Source: Blastochloris sulfoviridis (GTDB lineage Bacteria; Pseudomonadota; Alphaproteobacteria; Rhizobiales; Xanthobacteraceae). From it: a DNA stretch of 64,000 bases. This document shows positions 18,302 to 30,599 of this stretch, piece after piece (positions within the stretch are counted from its first letter, which is position 1; every line of letters begins with the position of its first letter). The notes under the pieces were generated by a model, which did no database searches, was not told where the DNA came from, and saw nothing but the letters and a program-made list of their open reading frames with translations. Location of the stretch: contig NZ_VWPL01000015.1 in NCBI RefSeq assembly GCF_008630065.1, positions 1-64,000 on the forward strand. Reading direction: 5' to 3'. The translations under genes and the position numbers were made by a program.

Positions 18302-18389
18302 CCAAATCGGTCCACAAATTGTTGAATCCGCGGACGAAACCTCCCCGAGACCGGACACCGCACGGGTGCCAGATGCCGGATTTCATCCA

Positions 18390-19106
18390 CTAGGCCGTGA
18401 CGAGGGTTGCTCTCCCCTCCCCCCGAAGCACGGCGGTGATCGCACCAGGCTCCTGAATCGAAAAAACGATGATAGGCATGCGGCTGTCCCGGGCAAGCGC
18501 GAACGCGGCGGCATCCATCACGCCGAGCCGGCGGTCGATGGCTTCCGAATGGGTCAGCCGCTCGTAGCGCACGGCGGCCGGGTCCGTCTTCGGATCGGCC
18601 GAATAGACCCCGTCGACATTGGTCGCCTTGAGCAGGGCGCCGCAGCCGAGTTCGGCCGCCCGCAGCGCGGCTCCGGTGTCGGTGGTGAAGAACGGGTTGC
18701 CGGTGCCCCCCGCCAGCAGCACCACCCGCCCCTTGCCGAGGTGGGCCAGCGCCTTCTGCCGGGCATAGGGCTCGCACACCGTCGGCATGGCGACCGCCGA
18801 CAGGGTGCGCGCCGGCGCGCCGGCCGCCTCCACCGCCTGTTCGAACGCCAGGCAGTTCATCACGGTCGCCAGCATGCCCATCTGGTCGGCGCAGGCCCGG
18901 TCGAGCCCCTTGGCCGCCCCCTGCACGCCGCGGAAGATGTTGCCGCCGCCGACCACCACCGCCAGTTCGATGCCCAGCGCCCGCGCCGAGGCGAGATCGG
19001 CCGCGATGCGCGCCACCGTCGGCGGGTGAAGGCCGAAGGCCTCGGGCCCCATCAGGGCTTCGCCCGAGACCTTGACCAGAACCCGCTTGTGGGGAAGCGC
19101 GCCCAC
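18390..19106 (-). CDS. pyrH: UMP kinase PyrH
   Basis: Phosphorylates UMP to UDP for pyrimidine nucleotide synthesis. The 238-residue amino-acid-kinase fold protein shows [10 protein letters not shown] at the N-terminus, [11 protein letters not shown], the [18 protein letters not shown] nucleotide loop and [13 protein letters not shown]. It lies nine bases after tsf, in the conserved rpsB-tsf-pyrH-frr order. Confidence 0.97.
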   Translation of the reverse strand: MGALPHKRVLVKVSGEALMGPEAFGLHPPTVARIAADLASARALGIELAVVVGGGNIFRGVQGAAKGLDRACADQMGMLATVMNCLAFEQAVEAAGAPARTLSAVAMPTVCEPYARQKALAHLGKGRVVLLAGGTGNPFFTTDTGAALRAAELGCGALLKATNVDGVYSADPKTDPAAVRYERLTHSEAIDRRLGVMDAAAFALARDSRMPIIVFSIQEPGAITAVLRGEGRATLVTA

Positions 19107-19115
19107 GGCCGGCGC

Positions 19116-20045
19116 TCAGCCGACGCCGCCCGCGGCCGCCACTTCGGCCGCGAAGTCCTCTTCCTTCTTCTCGACGCCCTCGCCGAGGGCGAAGCGCACG
19201 AAGCCCTTCACCGCCACCGCGCCGCCGGCCTTGCCCTCGATCTCCTTGATCGCCTGGGCCACCGTCTTGGCGGGGTCGTGCACATAGGGCTGGTCGAGCA
19301 GGCAGACCTCCTTGAAGAAGGTCTTCAGCCCGCTTTCGGCGATCTTCTCGATCACCGCCGGCGGCTTGCCGGAAGCGGCGGCCTTCTCGGTCAGCACCGC
19401 GCGCTCGCGCTCGACCACCGCCGGGTCGATGCCCGACGGATCGACCGCCAGCGGGCTGGCGGCGGCGATATGCATCGCCAGCATGCGGCCGAACGGGGTC
19501 AGCACGTCGGCGGCGCCGGTCGACTCCAGCGCCACCACGACGCCGATCTTGCCGAGGCCGGAATCGCGGGCGATCTCGCTGTGGACGTAGGCGCCCACCA
19601 CGCCCGAGCCGACCTCGACCAGCCCGGCGCGGCGCAGCGTCATGTTCTCGCCGATGGTGGCGATGGCGCTGGCGATCGCCTCCTGCACGGTGTGCTCGCC
19701 GACCTTGGCGGCGAGGATCGCCTCGACGTCGTCGCCGACCTTGATCGCCACCTGCCCGATCAGCTTGACCAGGCCCTGGAAATGGTCGTTGCGGGCGACG
19801 AAGTCGGTTTCCGAATTGACCTCGACCACCACGCCCTTGTGGCCCTCGACGATCACGCCGATCAGACCGTCGGCCGCGACGCGGCCGGCCTTCTTGGCAG
19901 CCTTGGCGAGGCCCTTCTTGCGCAGCCAGTCGACCGCGGCCTCGATATCGCCGCCGGTTTCGTTCAGCGCGGTCTTGCAGTCCATCATGCCCGCGCCAGT
20001 CTTCTCGCGCAGGTCCTTCACCATCTGGGCCGTGATGTTGGCCAT
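19116..20045 (-). CDS. tsf: Elongation factor Ts
   Basis: Nucleotide exchange factor for EF-Tu. The 309-residue product begins with the UBA-like [19 protein letters not shown], then [10 protein letters not shown], the EF-Tu contact region, and [12 protein letters not shown] strong AGGGAGCGAAGG ribosome site lies just before ATG 20045. It is separated from rpsB by 320 bases containing a repeat element and a large hairpin. Confidence 0.98.
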   Translation of the reverse strand: MANITAQMVKDLREKTGAGMMDCKTALNETGGDIEAAVDWLRKKGLAKAAKKAGRVAADGLIGVIVEGHKGVVVEVNSETDFVARNDHFQGLVKLIGQVAIKVGDDVEAILAAKVGEHTVQEAIASAIATIGENMTLRRAGLVEVGSGVVGAYVHSEIARDSGLGKIGVVVALESTGAADVLTPFGRMLAMHIAAASPLAVDPSGIDPAVVERERAVLTEKAAASGKPPAVIEKIAESGLKTFFKEVCLLDQPYVHDPAKTVAQAIKEIEGKAGGAVAVKGFVRFALGEGVEKKEEDFAAEVAAAGGVG

Positions 20046-20140
20046 GATCCTTCGCTCCCTGAAAAAGGTGAACCGGGCGGCCCCTGTGACTCAAATCAGA
20101 TACGCGCCACCGAGTATCTGACTTCAGTCACAGACCGAAT

Positions 20141-20258
20141 ACGGTTTCCGGCTGAACACGCCTTCGAGCCGCATTCCGATCGCCGAAAACCCGGTTCTCA
20201 CGCTCGGACTTTCGGCGAGGCCGTTTCCGGCACCCCGAAGGGATCAACCGGAAACCGT
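20141..20258. repeat. Dispersed inverted-repeat element, family B (complete)
   Basis: 118 bases bounded by 11-base terminal inverted repeats ACGGTTTCCGG (20141-20151) and CCGGAAACCGT (20248-20258). Inner landmarks are CTTCGAGCCGCATTCC, CGCCGAAAA, TTTCGGCGAG and CCCCGAAGGGATCAACC. Further copies are at 21849-21968 (complete), 34844-34936 and 10410-10490 (partial). Size and ends resemble a miniature inverted-repeat element without coding capacity. Confidence 0.8.
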
Positions 20259-20270
20259 GCAACGCGTTGT

Positions 20271-20317
20271 GGTCCGACGTGCCCTGACACCCGCGGCGCG
20301 GATGTCAGGGTCGGACC
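20271..20317. other. Large hairpin in rpsB-tsf spacer
   Basis: Outer arms GGTCCGAC/GTCGGACC and inner arms CCCTGACA/TGTCAGGG form one long interrupted stem. The inner part repeats at 18274-18301. It lies 49 bases downstream of the rpsB stop on the minus strand and could end or slow that transcript, although no T-run follows. Confidence 0.6.
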
Positions 20318-20365
20318 ACGGGGCCACCCGCTCGCATCATTCGACGCCGAGCCGGAAAGACCGGC

Positions 20366-21364
20366 TCACTCGCCTTCGGCCGACAGTTCCTTGGCCTTGT
20401 TGATCCAGCCCTCGATACGACCCGGCAGGCCGACCGCATCGCCGACGCGGGCCGCATCGTTCGCATTGAACGCGGCGACCTGCCAGTGATGGAAGATGCC
20501 GAGTTCGTTCAGCTTCTTCTCGATGGCCTTGGACACGCCGGGCAGCTGGGTGAGATCGTCCGGGGTGCCGCGCGGACCGGACAGCGCCTCGAAGCCCGAC
20601 ACCGGCTCTTCCGCCGGCAGATCCTCGATCACCGGGGCTTCCGCCTCGCCGATGTCGATGCCGAGGTCGCCCTGGGCGCGCGAGATGCCGTCGATGGCGG
20701 CGCGCACGATCAGGTCGCAATAGAGCGCGATGGCCCGGCCGGCGTCGTCATTGCCGGGGATCGGGAAGGCGATGCCGTCCGGATCGCAATTGGTGTCGAC
20801 CACCGCCACCACCGGGATGCCGAGGCGGGTCGCCTCCTTGATCGCGATGTTTTCCTTGTTGGTGTCGATCACGAACAGCAAATCGGGCGTGCCGCCCATG
20901 TCGCGGATGCCGCCGAGCGCGCGCTCGAGCTTATCCTTCTCGCGCGACAGGGTGAGCCGCTCCTTCTTGGTGTAGAAGCCGCCGGACTCGCCCGACAGCA
21001 TCTCCTCCAGCTTCTTCAGCCGCTGGATCGACTGGGAGATGGTCTTCCAGTTGGTGAGCGTGCCGCCGAGCCAGCGCGAATTGACATAATATTGGGCCGA
21101 CCGCTTGGCCGCCTCGGCCACCGCGTCCGCCGCCTGGCGCTTGGTGCCGACCAGCAGCACGCGCCCGCCGCGGGCCACGCAGTCCGACACCGCCTGCAGC
21201 GCGCGGTGCGCCAGCGGCACGGTCTGGGCGAGATCGATGATGTGGATGTTGTTGCGGGTGCCGAAGATGTACGGCGCCATCTTCGGGTTCCAGCGGTGCG
21301 ACTGATGGCCGAAATGCGCCCCAGCTTCAAGAAGCTGGCGCATCGAGACGTCGGGCAGCGCCAT
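20366..21364 (-). CDS. rpsB: 30S ribosomal protein S2 with C-terminal extension
   Basis: A 332-residue S2, longer than the roughly 240 residues of E. coli S2. The core (about 1-230) has [31 protein letters not shown] and [12 protein letters not shown]. The last ~90 residues form an acidic linker and then a helix-hairpin-like domain ([20 protein letters not shown]), a known trait of alphaproteobacterial S2. ATG 21364 (MALPDVSM) follows GGAAAAGGAACTGCC. The open frame to 21442 lacks S2 similarity. Confidence 0.97.
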   Translation of the reverse strand: MALPDVSMRQLLEAGAHFGHQSHRWNPKMAPYIFGTRNNIHIIDLAQTVPLAHRALQAVSDCVARGGRVLLVGTKRQAADAVAEAAKRSAQYYVNSRWLGGTLTNWKTISQSIQRLKKLEEMLSGESGGFYTKKERLTLSREKDKLERALGGIRDMGGTPDLLFVIDTNKENIAIKEATRLGIPVVAVVDTNCDPDGIAFPIPGNDDAGRAIALYCDLIVRAAIDGISRAQGDLGIDIGEAEAPVIEDLPAEEPVSGFEALSGPRGTPDDLTQLPGVSKAIEKKLNELGIFHHWQVAAFNANDAARVGDAVGLPGRIEGWINKAKELSAEGE

Positions 21365-21545
21365 GGCAGTTCCTTTTCCGGTTGAGCCTCCGCGGACGGT
21401 TGCCCCGGGTATCGAGGCACCGGACGGGTCCCGAAAGACCATGAGTCCGCGTGTGGAATGGTCGCGCTTATAGTGGCGGACAGAACGGGGCGCAACCCTC
21501 GCCGGGAGGTGCGCTTCGCGGGCCCTTGCGGCGAATTGCGCTTAT

Positions 21546-21565
21546 GACTAGTGTGCTAACTAGTC
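21546..21565. promoter_or_regulatory. Palindrome upstream of antitoxin, likely operator
   Basis: A perfect inverted repeat, GACTAGT and ACTAGTC with a 6-base centre, lies 25 bases before the antitoxin start. Toxin-antitoxin operons of this type are autoregulated by binding of the antitoxin or complex to such palindromes, so this is the expected operator (inference). The promoter should overlap it. Confidence 0.6.
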
Positions 21566-21589
21566 TATCTTCCAGCGCGGGAGGCGATC

Positions 21590-21847
21590 ATGCGAAGCTG
21601 GCCGGTTCAGGACGCCAAGGCGCGGTTCAGCGAGCTGCTGGAAACCTGCCTCACGGAGGGCCCCCAGCTCGTCACCCGGCGCGGGGCGGACACCGCCGTG
21701 CTGGTGCCGATCGGCCAATGGCAGCGATTGCAGCACGCGGCGCGGCCGAGCCTGAAGGATCTGCTGCTGGCCGACACTGCCCGCGGCGACCTGCTCCTCC
21801 CCGCCCGCGGCGACCGGCAGCGGCGCGGGCCGGCGGAGCTGCTCTGA
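21590..21847 (+). CDS. Antitoxin, Phd/YefM-like (VapB role)
   Basis: An 85-residue antitoxin. It begins with MRSWPVQDAKARFSELLETC and continues with GPQLVTRRGADTAVLVP, the pattern of Phd/YefM antitoxins in which the N-terminus binds DNA and the C-terminal tail covers the toxin. GGGAGG lies six bases before ATG 21590. Its partner toxin follows in the same direction, but 265 bases away rather than touching, because two repeat elements fill the gap. The stop codon ends two bases before the first repeat begins. Confidence 0.88.
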   Translation: MRSWPVQDAKARFSELLETCLTEGPQLVTRRGADTAVLVPIGQWQRLQHAARPSLKDLLLADTARGDLLLPARGDRQRRGPAELL

Positions 21848-21848
21848 C

Positions 21849-21968
21849 ACGGTCTCCGGCCGGTCAGGCTTTCGAGCCGCATGTCGTGCGCCGAAAACGC
21901 CCTTACTTCCCAGGGGTTTTTCGGCGGGATCGTTGCCTTCGATCCCGAAGGGATCAACCGGAAACCGT
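21849..21968. repeat. Family B inverted-repeat element between antitoxin and toxin
   Basis: A complete copy of 120 bases with ends ACGGTCTCCGG (21849-21859) and CCGGAAACCGT (21958-21968). It starts one base after the antitoxin stop. Internal landmarks CTTTCGAGCCGCAT, CGCCGAAAA and ATCCCGAAGGGATC match the copy at 20141-20258. Confidence 0.8.
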
Positions 21969-21971
21969 ATC

Positions 21972-22096
21972 ATACGAACGGCCCCAGACGCTGACGCGTG
22001 GGGCCGTTGACACTCACGGATTTTCTCTCATGAAATCAAGGATTTCGCGAAATTCCGCGACCGGAACCACCGGCCAGCTTTTGCGGCCGTTGGCAT
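21972..22096. repeat. Family C inverted-repeat element between antitoxin and toxin
   Basis: 125 bases with ends ATACGAACGG (21972-21981) and CCGTTGGCAT (22087-22096). Inner parts are CCCCAGACGCTGACGCGTGGGG, TCACGGATTTTCTCTC, ATGAAATCAAGGATTTCGCG and CCGCGACCGGAACC. The copy at 62072-62195 is the same element in reverse orientation with ends ATACCAACGG/CCGTTGGTAT. The right end runs into the first ATG of the toxin frame. Confidence 0.78.
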
Positions 22097-22112
22097 GACC
22101 CTGCGCCCGCCA

Positions 22113-22526
22113 ATGTATCTCCTCGACACCAATGTCGTCTCGGAACTGCGCCGGCCGCGCCCGCACGGCGCCGTGCTGGCCTGGCTGGAGCGGGTGGCCG
22201 ATCCGGATCTCCATCTGTCGGCGGTGACGATCGGCGAAATCCAGGCCGGCATCGAGATCACCCGTGAGCGCGACCACGCCAAGGCGGCGGAGATCGAGCT
22301 TTGGCTGGAGCAGGTTGCCGAAACCTACAATGTGCTGCCGATGGACGCGCGGACGTTCCGGGTGTGGGCGCGGCTGATGCACCGCAAGAGCGACCATCCG
22401 ATCGAGGATGCGATGATTGCGGCGACTGCCCTCGTGCATGATCTGATCGTCGTCACCCGCAATATCGCCGACTTCGACCAGCTGGGCGTACGGACACTGA
22501 ACCCATTCGAGGCCCGGACGCCGTGA
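22113..22526 (+). CDS. vapC: Toxin, VapC-like PIN-domain ribonuclease
   Basis: A PIN-domain toxin of 137 residues. The acidic metal-binding residues are in MYLLDTNVVSELRRP (Asp), SAVTIGEIQAGIE (Glu), HPIEDAMIAATA (Asp) and VVTRNIADFD (Asp), all in family order. PIN toxins of this type cleave tRNA or other RNA and are held inactive by the antitoxin upstream. I chose ATG 22113, which matches the canonical VapC N-terminus. The ATG at 22095 lies at the edge of the family C repeat and would add six residues. There is no clear ribosome site before either. Confidence 0.9.
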   Translation: MYLLDTNVVSELRRPRPHGAVLAWLERVADPDLHLSAVTIGEIQAGIEITRERDHAKAAEIELWLEQVAETYNVLPMDARTFRVWARLMHRKSDHPIEDAMIAATALVHDLIVVTRNIADFDQLGVRTLNPFEARTP

Positions 22527-22930
22527 GGCGCCAGCCGTCCTGCGCCAGCCGTCCTGCGCCGAAACAGAAACGGATCAACTCAACCGCTGCCCTGGCCGGG
22601 GCCGCCTCTGCGTGCCGGCCATCCCAACATCCTGGCCATCAGCGCCTGCGCTGCCCCAAGCCTGCGCTGCCCCAAGCCTGCGCTGCCCCAAGCCTGCGCT
22701 GCCCCAAGCCTGCGCTGCCCCAAGCCTGCGCTGCCCCAAGCCTGCGCTGCCCCAAGCCTGCGCTGCCCCAAGCCTGCGCGCCTGCGAGGCAGCGCGGGGT
22801 GGCAGTTCGCCCTACTGCGCTACCCCAAACATGCGCTGCCACAAGCCTGCGCCCCCCCATCGAGATCGCCAGGATGAGCCCGGCGACGACGCCGGGGATT
22901 GCAGGCCCGGCATGGCGCCACGTGCCGGCC
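22527..22930. other. Spacer between vapC and dnaE
   Basis: Apart from the 16-bp tandem array (22644-22779) and a few degenerate copies up to about 22853, the region holds no gene. It is the convergent junction of the toxin gene and dnaE. I see no clear terminator. Confidence 0.5.
22644..22779. repeat. 16-bp tandem repeat, eight exact copies
   Basis: The unit GCCTGCGCTGCCCCAA repeats eight times exactly (22644-22771), then a half copy. Degenerate copies (GCGCTACCCCAAACAT, GCGCTGCCACAAGCCT) follow at about 22816-22853. As 16 is not a multiple of three, the frames across it only give a 16-residue periodic artefact. Perfect copies imply recent expansion by slippage. There are no spacers, so it is not a CRISPR array. 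Confidence 0.92.
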
Positions 22931-26440
<3,510 letters not shown>

Positions 26441-26703
26441 CCCGTCCCTCCCTGCGGCCGATGAGTCCACAGTGCGCACTCCCGCCCCCCGCTGTCGAGC
26501 CGACCCGGCCGACCGTCCACAGCCTGCCGACGCCGGCTTCCGCAGATGGCGACCCGCCCCGCGATTGCCGCCCGCGATGTGGGGCCGCGCCCGATGAACG
26601 ACCTTCGCCGGGCGAGGTGCAGCCGCGCGCGGGATCCCGCGGGATCCTGTGCAGGTTCCTCAGCGGCCGAACCGCGGCCCGCCGGCTCCCGAAGGGGCCT
26701 TCC

Positions 26704-26808
26704 TCAGAAACTGCCGGCGCCGAGCAGCTGCGCCCACACCACAACGGTGGCGGCGAACAGGCCGAGCGAGGCAAGGGCGGCGGCTTCTGTGACGAACGCG
26801 CGGATCAT
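26704..26808 (-). CDS. Possible 34-residue membrane protein upstream of dnaE
   Basis: A short frame starting MIRAFVTEAAALASL and continuing with a hydrophobic helix that contains a Trp (VVVWAQLL) and ends at TGA 26704-26706. CGGAGG stands about seven bases before ATG 26808. The make-up is one membrane helix with an N-terminal Arg and Glu. It points toward dnaE, 263 bases away. The function is unknown. It is better supported than the 28-residue frame at 2782 because of its ribosome site. Confidence 0.5.
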   Translation of the reverse strand: MIRAFVTEAAALASLGLFAATVVVWAQLLGAGSF

Positions 26809-27270
26809 GGCGACCTCCGTGGTGACCGGAACAAACCCGGAACTCAACCATGTTCGATTTTTGTTCTCGCGTCAACACGCGATGCGCGCAGTCGTGCTCC
26901 AGCTTGAATTTTGGGGCGCGGCGATGCCGAGTTGTGAGGGGCAACCGAGGCCAGCTTGAGGCTGAAAAAGGGTTGCGCGTAGTGCGAGCGAGTGACCGGC
27001 TACTCGCGCGAATCGAAAACGCCAGCAGACTGGCCGGGAGACACTGCAGCGCGACAATCGCGAATGCACCAGCACGTCGAATTATTCAACGGAGACGAAT
27101 CGGCGTAAGCTTACGACGCTATACTAACGTGCAGTTCCGTTTTTGTTCCGAATATGATAATGAGTTATCAACTCAAAAAAGTTGAGGATACTCAATATGT
27201 GGCGGTTGTGCCGCGGGAACAACGGTATGGTCGCGAGCGTCTAGATTCCACGCTTGCCGGAGGCACAACC
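26809..27270. other. AT-richer intergenic region upstream of Dcd-like unit
   Basis: Divergent promoter region between the 34-residue frame and the 27271 gene. From about 26830 on, the base composition is visibly richer in A and T, and this continues through the next two genes. The frame of the next gene is open back to 27154, but that part has no ribosome site. No RNA gene is seen. Confidence 0.45.
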
Positions 27271-27537
27271 ATGATGCGCGTCAAAGTGGAGCGGGTGAGC
27301 AGGGGGCTGCATCCGAGCGAGGTCGTAGTGGCCGTTACAACGAAGAGCGGCAAGGAGGAGCTTGCCGTCGATGGACGGTCTTTGCAGGACTCAACTCTTG
27401 GGATAGGTTGGCCGGTAGGCCAAGAGGATGGCTACTACTTGGTAGAGCTACCCAACGAAACTTTTCGAGGATTTTGGCGCGTTTGGGTGCCAAAAACTGA
27501 CGTGATTTGCAACGACGCCGCAAGGATCCCTGCGTGA
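27271..27537 (+). CDS. Hypothetical protein coupled to Dcd-like gene
   Basis: An 88-residue protein that I do not recognise. It starts MMRVKVERVSRGLHPSEVVV, is mixed alpha/beta in character, and has a C-terminal half rich in Trp, Gly and Tyr (IGWPVGQEDGYYLVEL, FRGFWRVWVPK). GGAGG lies eight bases before ATG 27271, so this start is preferred to the upstream ATG 27154. Its stop overlaps the GTG of the dCTP-deaminase-like gene (GTGA), so the two are translationally coupled and probably work together. No membrane segment or signal peptide is seen. Confidence 0.65.
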   Translation: MMRVKVERVSRGLHPSEVVVAVTTKSGKEELAVDGRSLQDSTLGIGWPVGQEDGYYLVELPNETFRGFWRVWVPKTDVICNDAARIPA

Positions 27538-28091
27538 TTCTCACCGATCGCGAGATCAAAAACTCATTGGTGAGCGGGCTTATCGAAATTATCCCGCTCC
27601 CTGCGGCAGATGCGTATTCTTCGACTTCGGTCGATCTGAAGTTGGGGCCGATAATCCGTGTCTTTAAACAGCACACGGTGGGCCTTACGGCTGCGATTGA
27701 CCCAACCGTTCCCGGTTATAGCGTCGTCAAGCTGATCGAGAACGAAACCGAGGCGATAGACATATCGACGTCCGGATACGTTCTCCCTGGCAAGACGCTC
27801 ATTCTCGGTTGGACGCGAGAAGCGATCGCGCTGCATGAACGTGGCCGTGTCGCGGCCCGGGTTGAAGGCAAGAGTTCGCTGGCGCGCATCGGGCTGGCCG
27901 TGCATGTCACCGCGCCGACCATTCATGCCGGATTCAAGGCGCCATCGATCCAGCTCGAAATCGTGAACCACGGGCCGCTGCCGATCAGGCTCAGCCAAGG
28001 GATGCCGATCTGCCAGCTCATTTTTGAGCAGACACTCGGCATGCCGGACAAGGCCTATCAGGGACAGTTCCTCGGCCAGACGCCGACGTAG
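27534..28091 (+). CDS. dCTP deaminase family protein
   Basis: A 185-residue member of the Dcd/dUTPase superfamily. Residues match the E. coli Dcd core: EGKSSLARIGLAVHVTAPTI (K113-S115 and R118 in the nucleotide loop) and QLEIVNHGPLPIRL with the likely catalytic Glu142. The C-terminus YQGQFLGQ replaces the flexible tail of E. coli Dcd. It would deaminate dCTP to dUTP, possibly with further hydrolysis. It starts at GTG 27534 inside the stop of the 88-residue gene. Its surroundings are AT-richer than the chromosome average, which suggests acquisition. Nucleotide salvage or a defence-type nucleotide depletion role are both possible. Confidence 0.85.
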   Translation: MILTDREIKNSLVSGLIEIIPLPAADAYSSTSVDLKLGPIIRVFKQHTVGLTAAIDPTVPGYSVVKLIENETEAIDISTSGYVLPGKTLILGWTREAIALHERGRVAARVEGKSSLARIGLAVHVTAPTIHAGFKAPSIQLEIVNHGPLPIRLSQGMPICQLIFEQTLGMPDKAYQGQFLGQTPT

Positions 28092-28466
28092 CAGGTCCAC
28101 GCCCGCCGCAGGTCATGGGTCCCCTTCCCTCGCGCGGCCAGGGCCGCGCTCGCCGGGGACGACGGGTGGCTGCTGAAAGCTGCGGTGGTCCAAGGACGCG
28201 CGGAGCCCCCTCACCCGCCCTCTCCCTCCACCGCCATCAACTATCGCATCCAGGGGACTGGTGTCCTCACCCGCCCTCGCTGCGCTCGGGCACCCTCTCC
28301 CGCAAGAGCCTGCGCCCGGGCGCGCGCAAGCGCGGCCCGGGTGGGAGAGGCAAGAAGGTGCGTCGCTCACTTCGAGAGTTGCCTCCCCCGGCGCCCGCTC
28401 ACCCCAAGCGCGCTCTCACCCCAAGCGCGCTCTCACCCCGAGGGCTCCCTCACACCAAGCGCGCCC
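28092..28466. other. Spacer with repeats between dcd-like gene and lolD
   Basis: No gene is seen. It is filled by pyrimidine-rich CCCTCACCC motifs, a family F inverted repeat (28265-28350) and a 17-bp tandem array (28398-28482) that runs into the lolD stop codon. It is a convergent gene junction. Confidence 0.5.
28265..28350. repeat. Dispersed repeat, family F (CCCTCACCC...GGGAGAGG)
   Basis: It carries CCTCACCCGCC, CACCCTCTCCCGCAAGAG and the complementary GGTGGGAGAGG around a CGCGGG-rich centre. It is related to the element at 62361-62515. This type is common in spacers of rhizobial genomes (established knowledge). Confidence 0.65.

Positions 28467-28482
<16 letters not shown>
28398..28482. 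repeat. 17-bp tandem repeat, about five copies
   Basis: Units start at 28398, 28415, 28432, 28449 and 28466 with CTCACCCC or CTCACACC. The first two are identical and the others diverged. The last unit overlaps the 3' end of lolD, so the array includes its final codons. Confidence 0.8.
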
Positions 28483-29159
<677 letters not shown>

Positions 29160-29160
29160 C

Positions 29161-30468
29161 TCACTCGTAGCGCAGGGCTTCGACCGGATCGAGCCGGGCG
29201 GCCCGCCAGGACGGATAGAGCGTCGCCAGCACCGACAGCGTCAGCGACATCACCACCACCGCCGTGGTCTCGCGCACGTCGAGCTCGGCCGGCAGCTTGG
29301 ACAGGAAATAGAGCTCCGGCGCAAACAGCTGGGTGTTGGTGAGCCAGGAGACGAAGCGCCGGATCTCCTCGACATTGAGGCTGACCGCCAGTCCCACCAT
29401 CAGCCCGGTGAGCGTGCCGATGATGCCGATGGTCGAGCCGGTGATGAGGAAGATGCGCATCACCGCGCCCTGCGTCGCCCCCATGGTGCGCAGGATGGCG
29501 ATGTCGTGGCTCTTGTCCTTCACCAGCATGATGAGGCCGGAGATGATGTTGAGCGCCGCCACCAGCACGATGAGGGTGAGGATCAGGAACATCACGTTGC
29601 GCTCGACCTGCAGCGCCCCGAAGAAGGTGGCGTTGCGCTGGCGCCAGTCGACCATGAAGATCGGCCGCTCGGCCGCCGCGTCCAGTGCCTTGCGGAACTG
29701 CGGCATGGCGTCTGGATTGTCGGTGTAGACCTCGATGAAGTTCACATCGCCCTTGCGGTTGAAATAGGCCTGCGCCTCGGGCAAGGGCATGAAGATGAAG
29801 ATCTGGTCGTACTCCGACATGCCGACTTCGAAGATCGCCGCCACCTTGTAGGATTTCAGCCGCGGCATGGTGCCCATCGGCGTCACCGCGCCGCGCGGCG
29901 ACACCAGCGTCACGAGGTCTCCGGGCCCGACCGCGAGCTGGTCGGCCAGCCGCTTGCCGAGCGCGATGCCCTCGCCCTTGTCGAAGGCGCTGAGGCTGCC
30001 GGCCCTGATGTTGCCGCTGACCGAGGGAAGGCGCGCGAGGTCGCTTTCGCGGATGCCGCGCACCAGCGCGCCGGCCGCGGCATAGGGGCTGGAGGCCAGC
30101 GCCTGCCCCTCGACCAGGGGCACGGCCATCTTGACGCCCGGCACCTTCGACAGCTTCTGGGCCAGCTCGGCGAAGTCGGTCATCGGCTTGTCGACCGCCT
30201 GCACCAGCACGTGGCCGTTGATGCCGAGGATCTTGCCGAGCAGCTCCTTGCGGAAGCCGTTCATCACCGCCATCACGATGATCAGCGTGGCGACGCCGAG
30301 CATGATGCCGGTGAAGGAGAAGCCGGCGATGACCGAGATGAAGCCTTCCTTGCGGCGCGCCCGCAGATAGCGGCCCGCCATCATCCATTCGAACGGCGAG
30401 AACGCCCGGGTTCCGCTCGAAACCTTGCCGGATGACGCCTTCTTCTTCGCGGCCACGGCCTGTTCCAT
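29161..30468 (-). CDS. lolC: Lipoprotein-releasing permease LolC/LolE family
   Basis: Membrane partner of LolD, 435 residues. It has the family N-terminus [21 protein letters not shown], one membrane helix (about 45-70), a large periplasmic domain and three C-terminal helices ending in [20 protein letters not shown]. Only one permease gene is present rather than separate lolC and lolE, so it probably works as a homodimer (LolF-like). AGAGGGG before ATG 30468 sets the start. Confidence 0.94.
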   Translation of the reverse strand: MEQAVAAKKKASSGKVSSGTRAFSPFEWMMAGRYLRARRKEGFISVIAGFSFTGIMLGVATLIIVMAVMNGFRKELLGKILGINGHVLVQAVDKPMTDFAELAQKLSKVPGVKMAVPLVEGQALASSPYAAAGALVRGIRESDLARLPSVSGNIRAGSLSAFDKGEGIALGKRLADQLAVGPGDLVTLVSPRGAVTPMGTMPRLKSYKVAAIFEVGMSEYDQIFIFMPLPEAQAYFNRKGDVNFIEVYTDNPDAMPQFRKALDAAAERPIFMVDWRQRNATFFGALQVERNVMFLILTLIVLVAALNIISGLIMLVKDKSHDIAILRTMGATQGAVMRIFLITGSTIGIIGTLTGLMVGLAVSLNVEEIRRFVSWLTNTQLFAPELYFLSKLPAELDVRETTAVVVMSLTLSVLATLYPSWRAARLDPVEALRYE

Positions 30469-30487
30469 TCCCCTCTTGCCTGCTTCC

Positions 30488-30590
30488 TCTAGAGCGTCCG
30501 GTCTGACCACGTCAGATCGGGCGCTCTAGGCTTTCGAGAACTCGCATTTTCGTGTGCAAAGCCGGTTCCCCCCTTTGCGGAAAATGCGCC
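30488..30590. repeat. Dispersed repeat, family A
   Basis: It has TAGAGCG, a hairpin GGTCTGACC-type centre with GTCAGATCGG, GCGCTCTA, and then GCATTTT...GCCGG...TTTGCGGAAAATGC, the same modules as the copy at 3631-3780. It fills the proS-lolC gap almost entirely. Confidence 0.75.
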
Positions 30591-30599
30591 AGTCCGCCC

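Larger units (their letters stand above)
20046..20365. other. rpsB-tsf spacer
   Basis: The spacer holds a complete family B element (20141-20258) and a 47-base hairpin (20271-20317). No coding frame is seen. The S2/EF-Ts spacer is a known site of transcript attenuation in other bacteria, so these structures could affect tsf expression (inference). Confidence 0.5.

Noticed and set aside
22644-22779. CRISPR array
   Set aside because: The units are contiguous 16-mers without spacers, and there are no cas genes in the window.
27564-28100. Minus-strand frame of 178 codons over the dcd-like gene
   Set aside because: It is antisense to a recognisable dCTP deaminase family protein and has no motif of its own.
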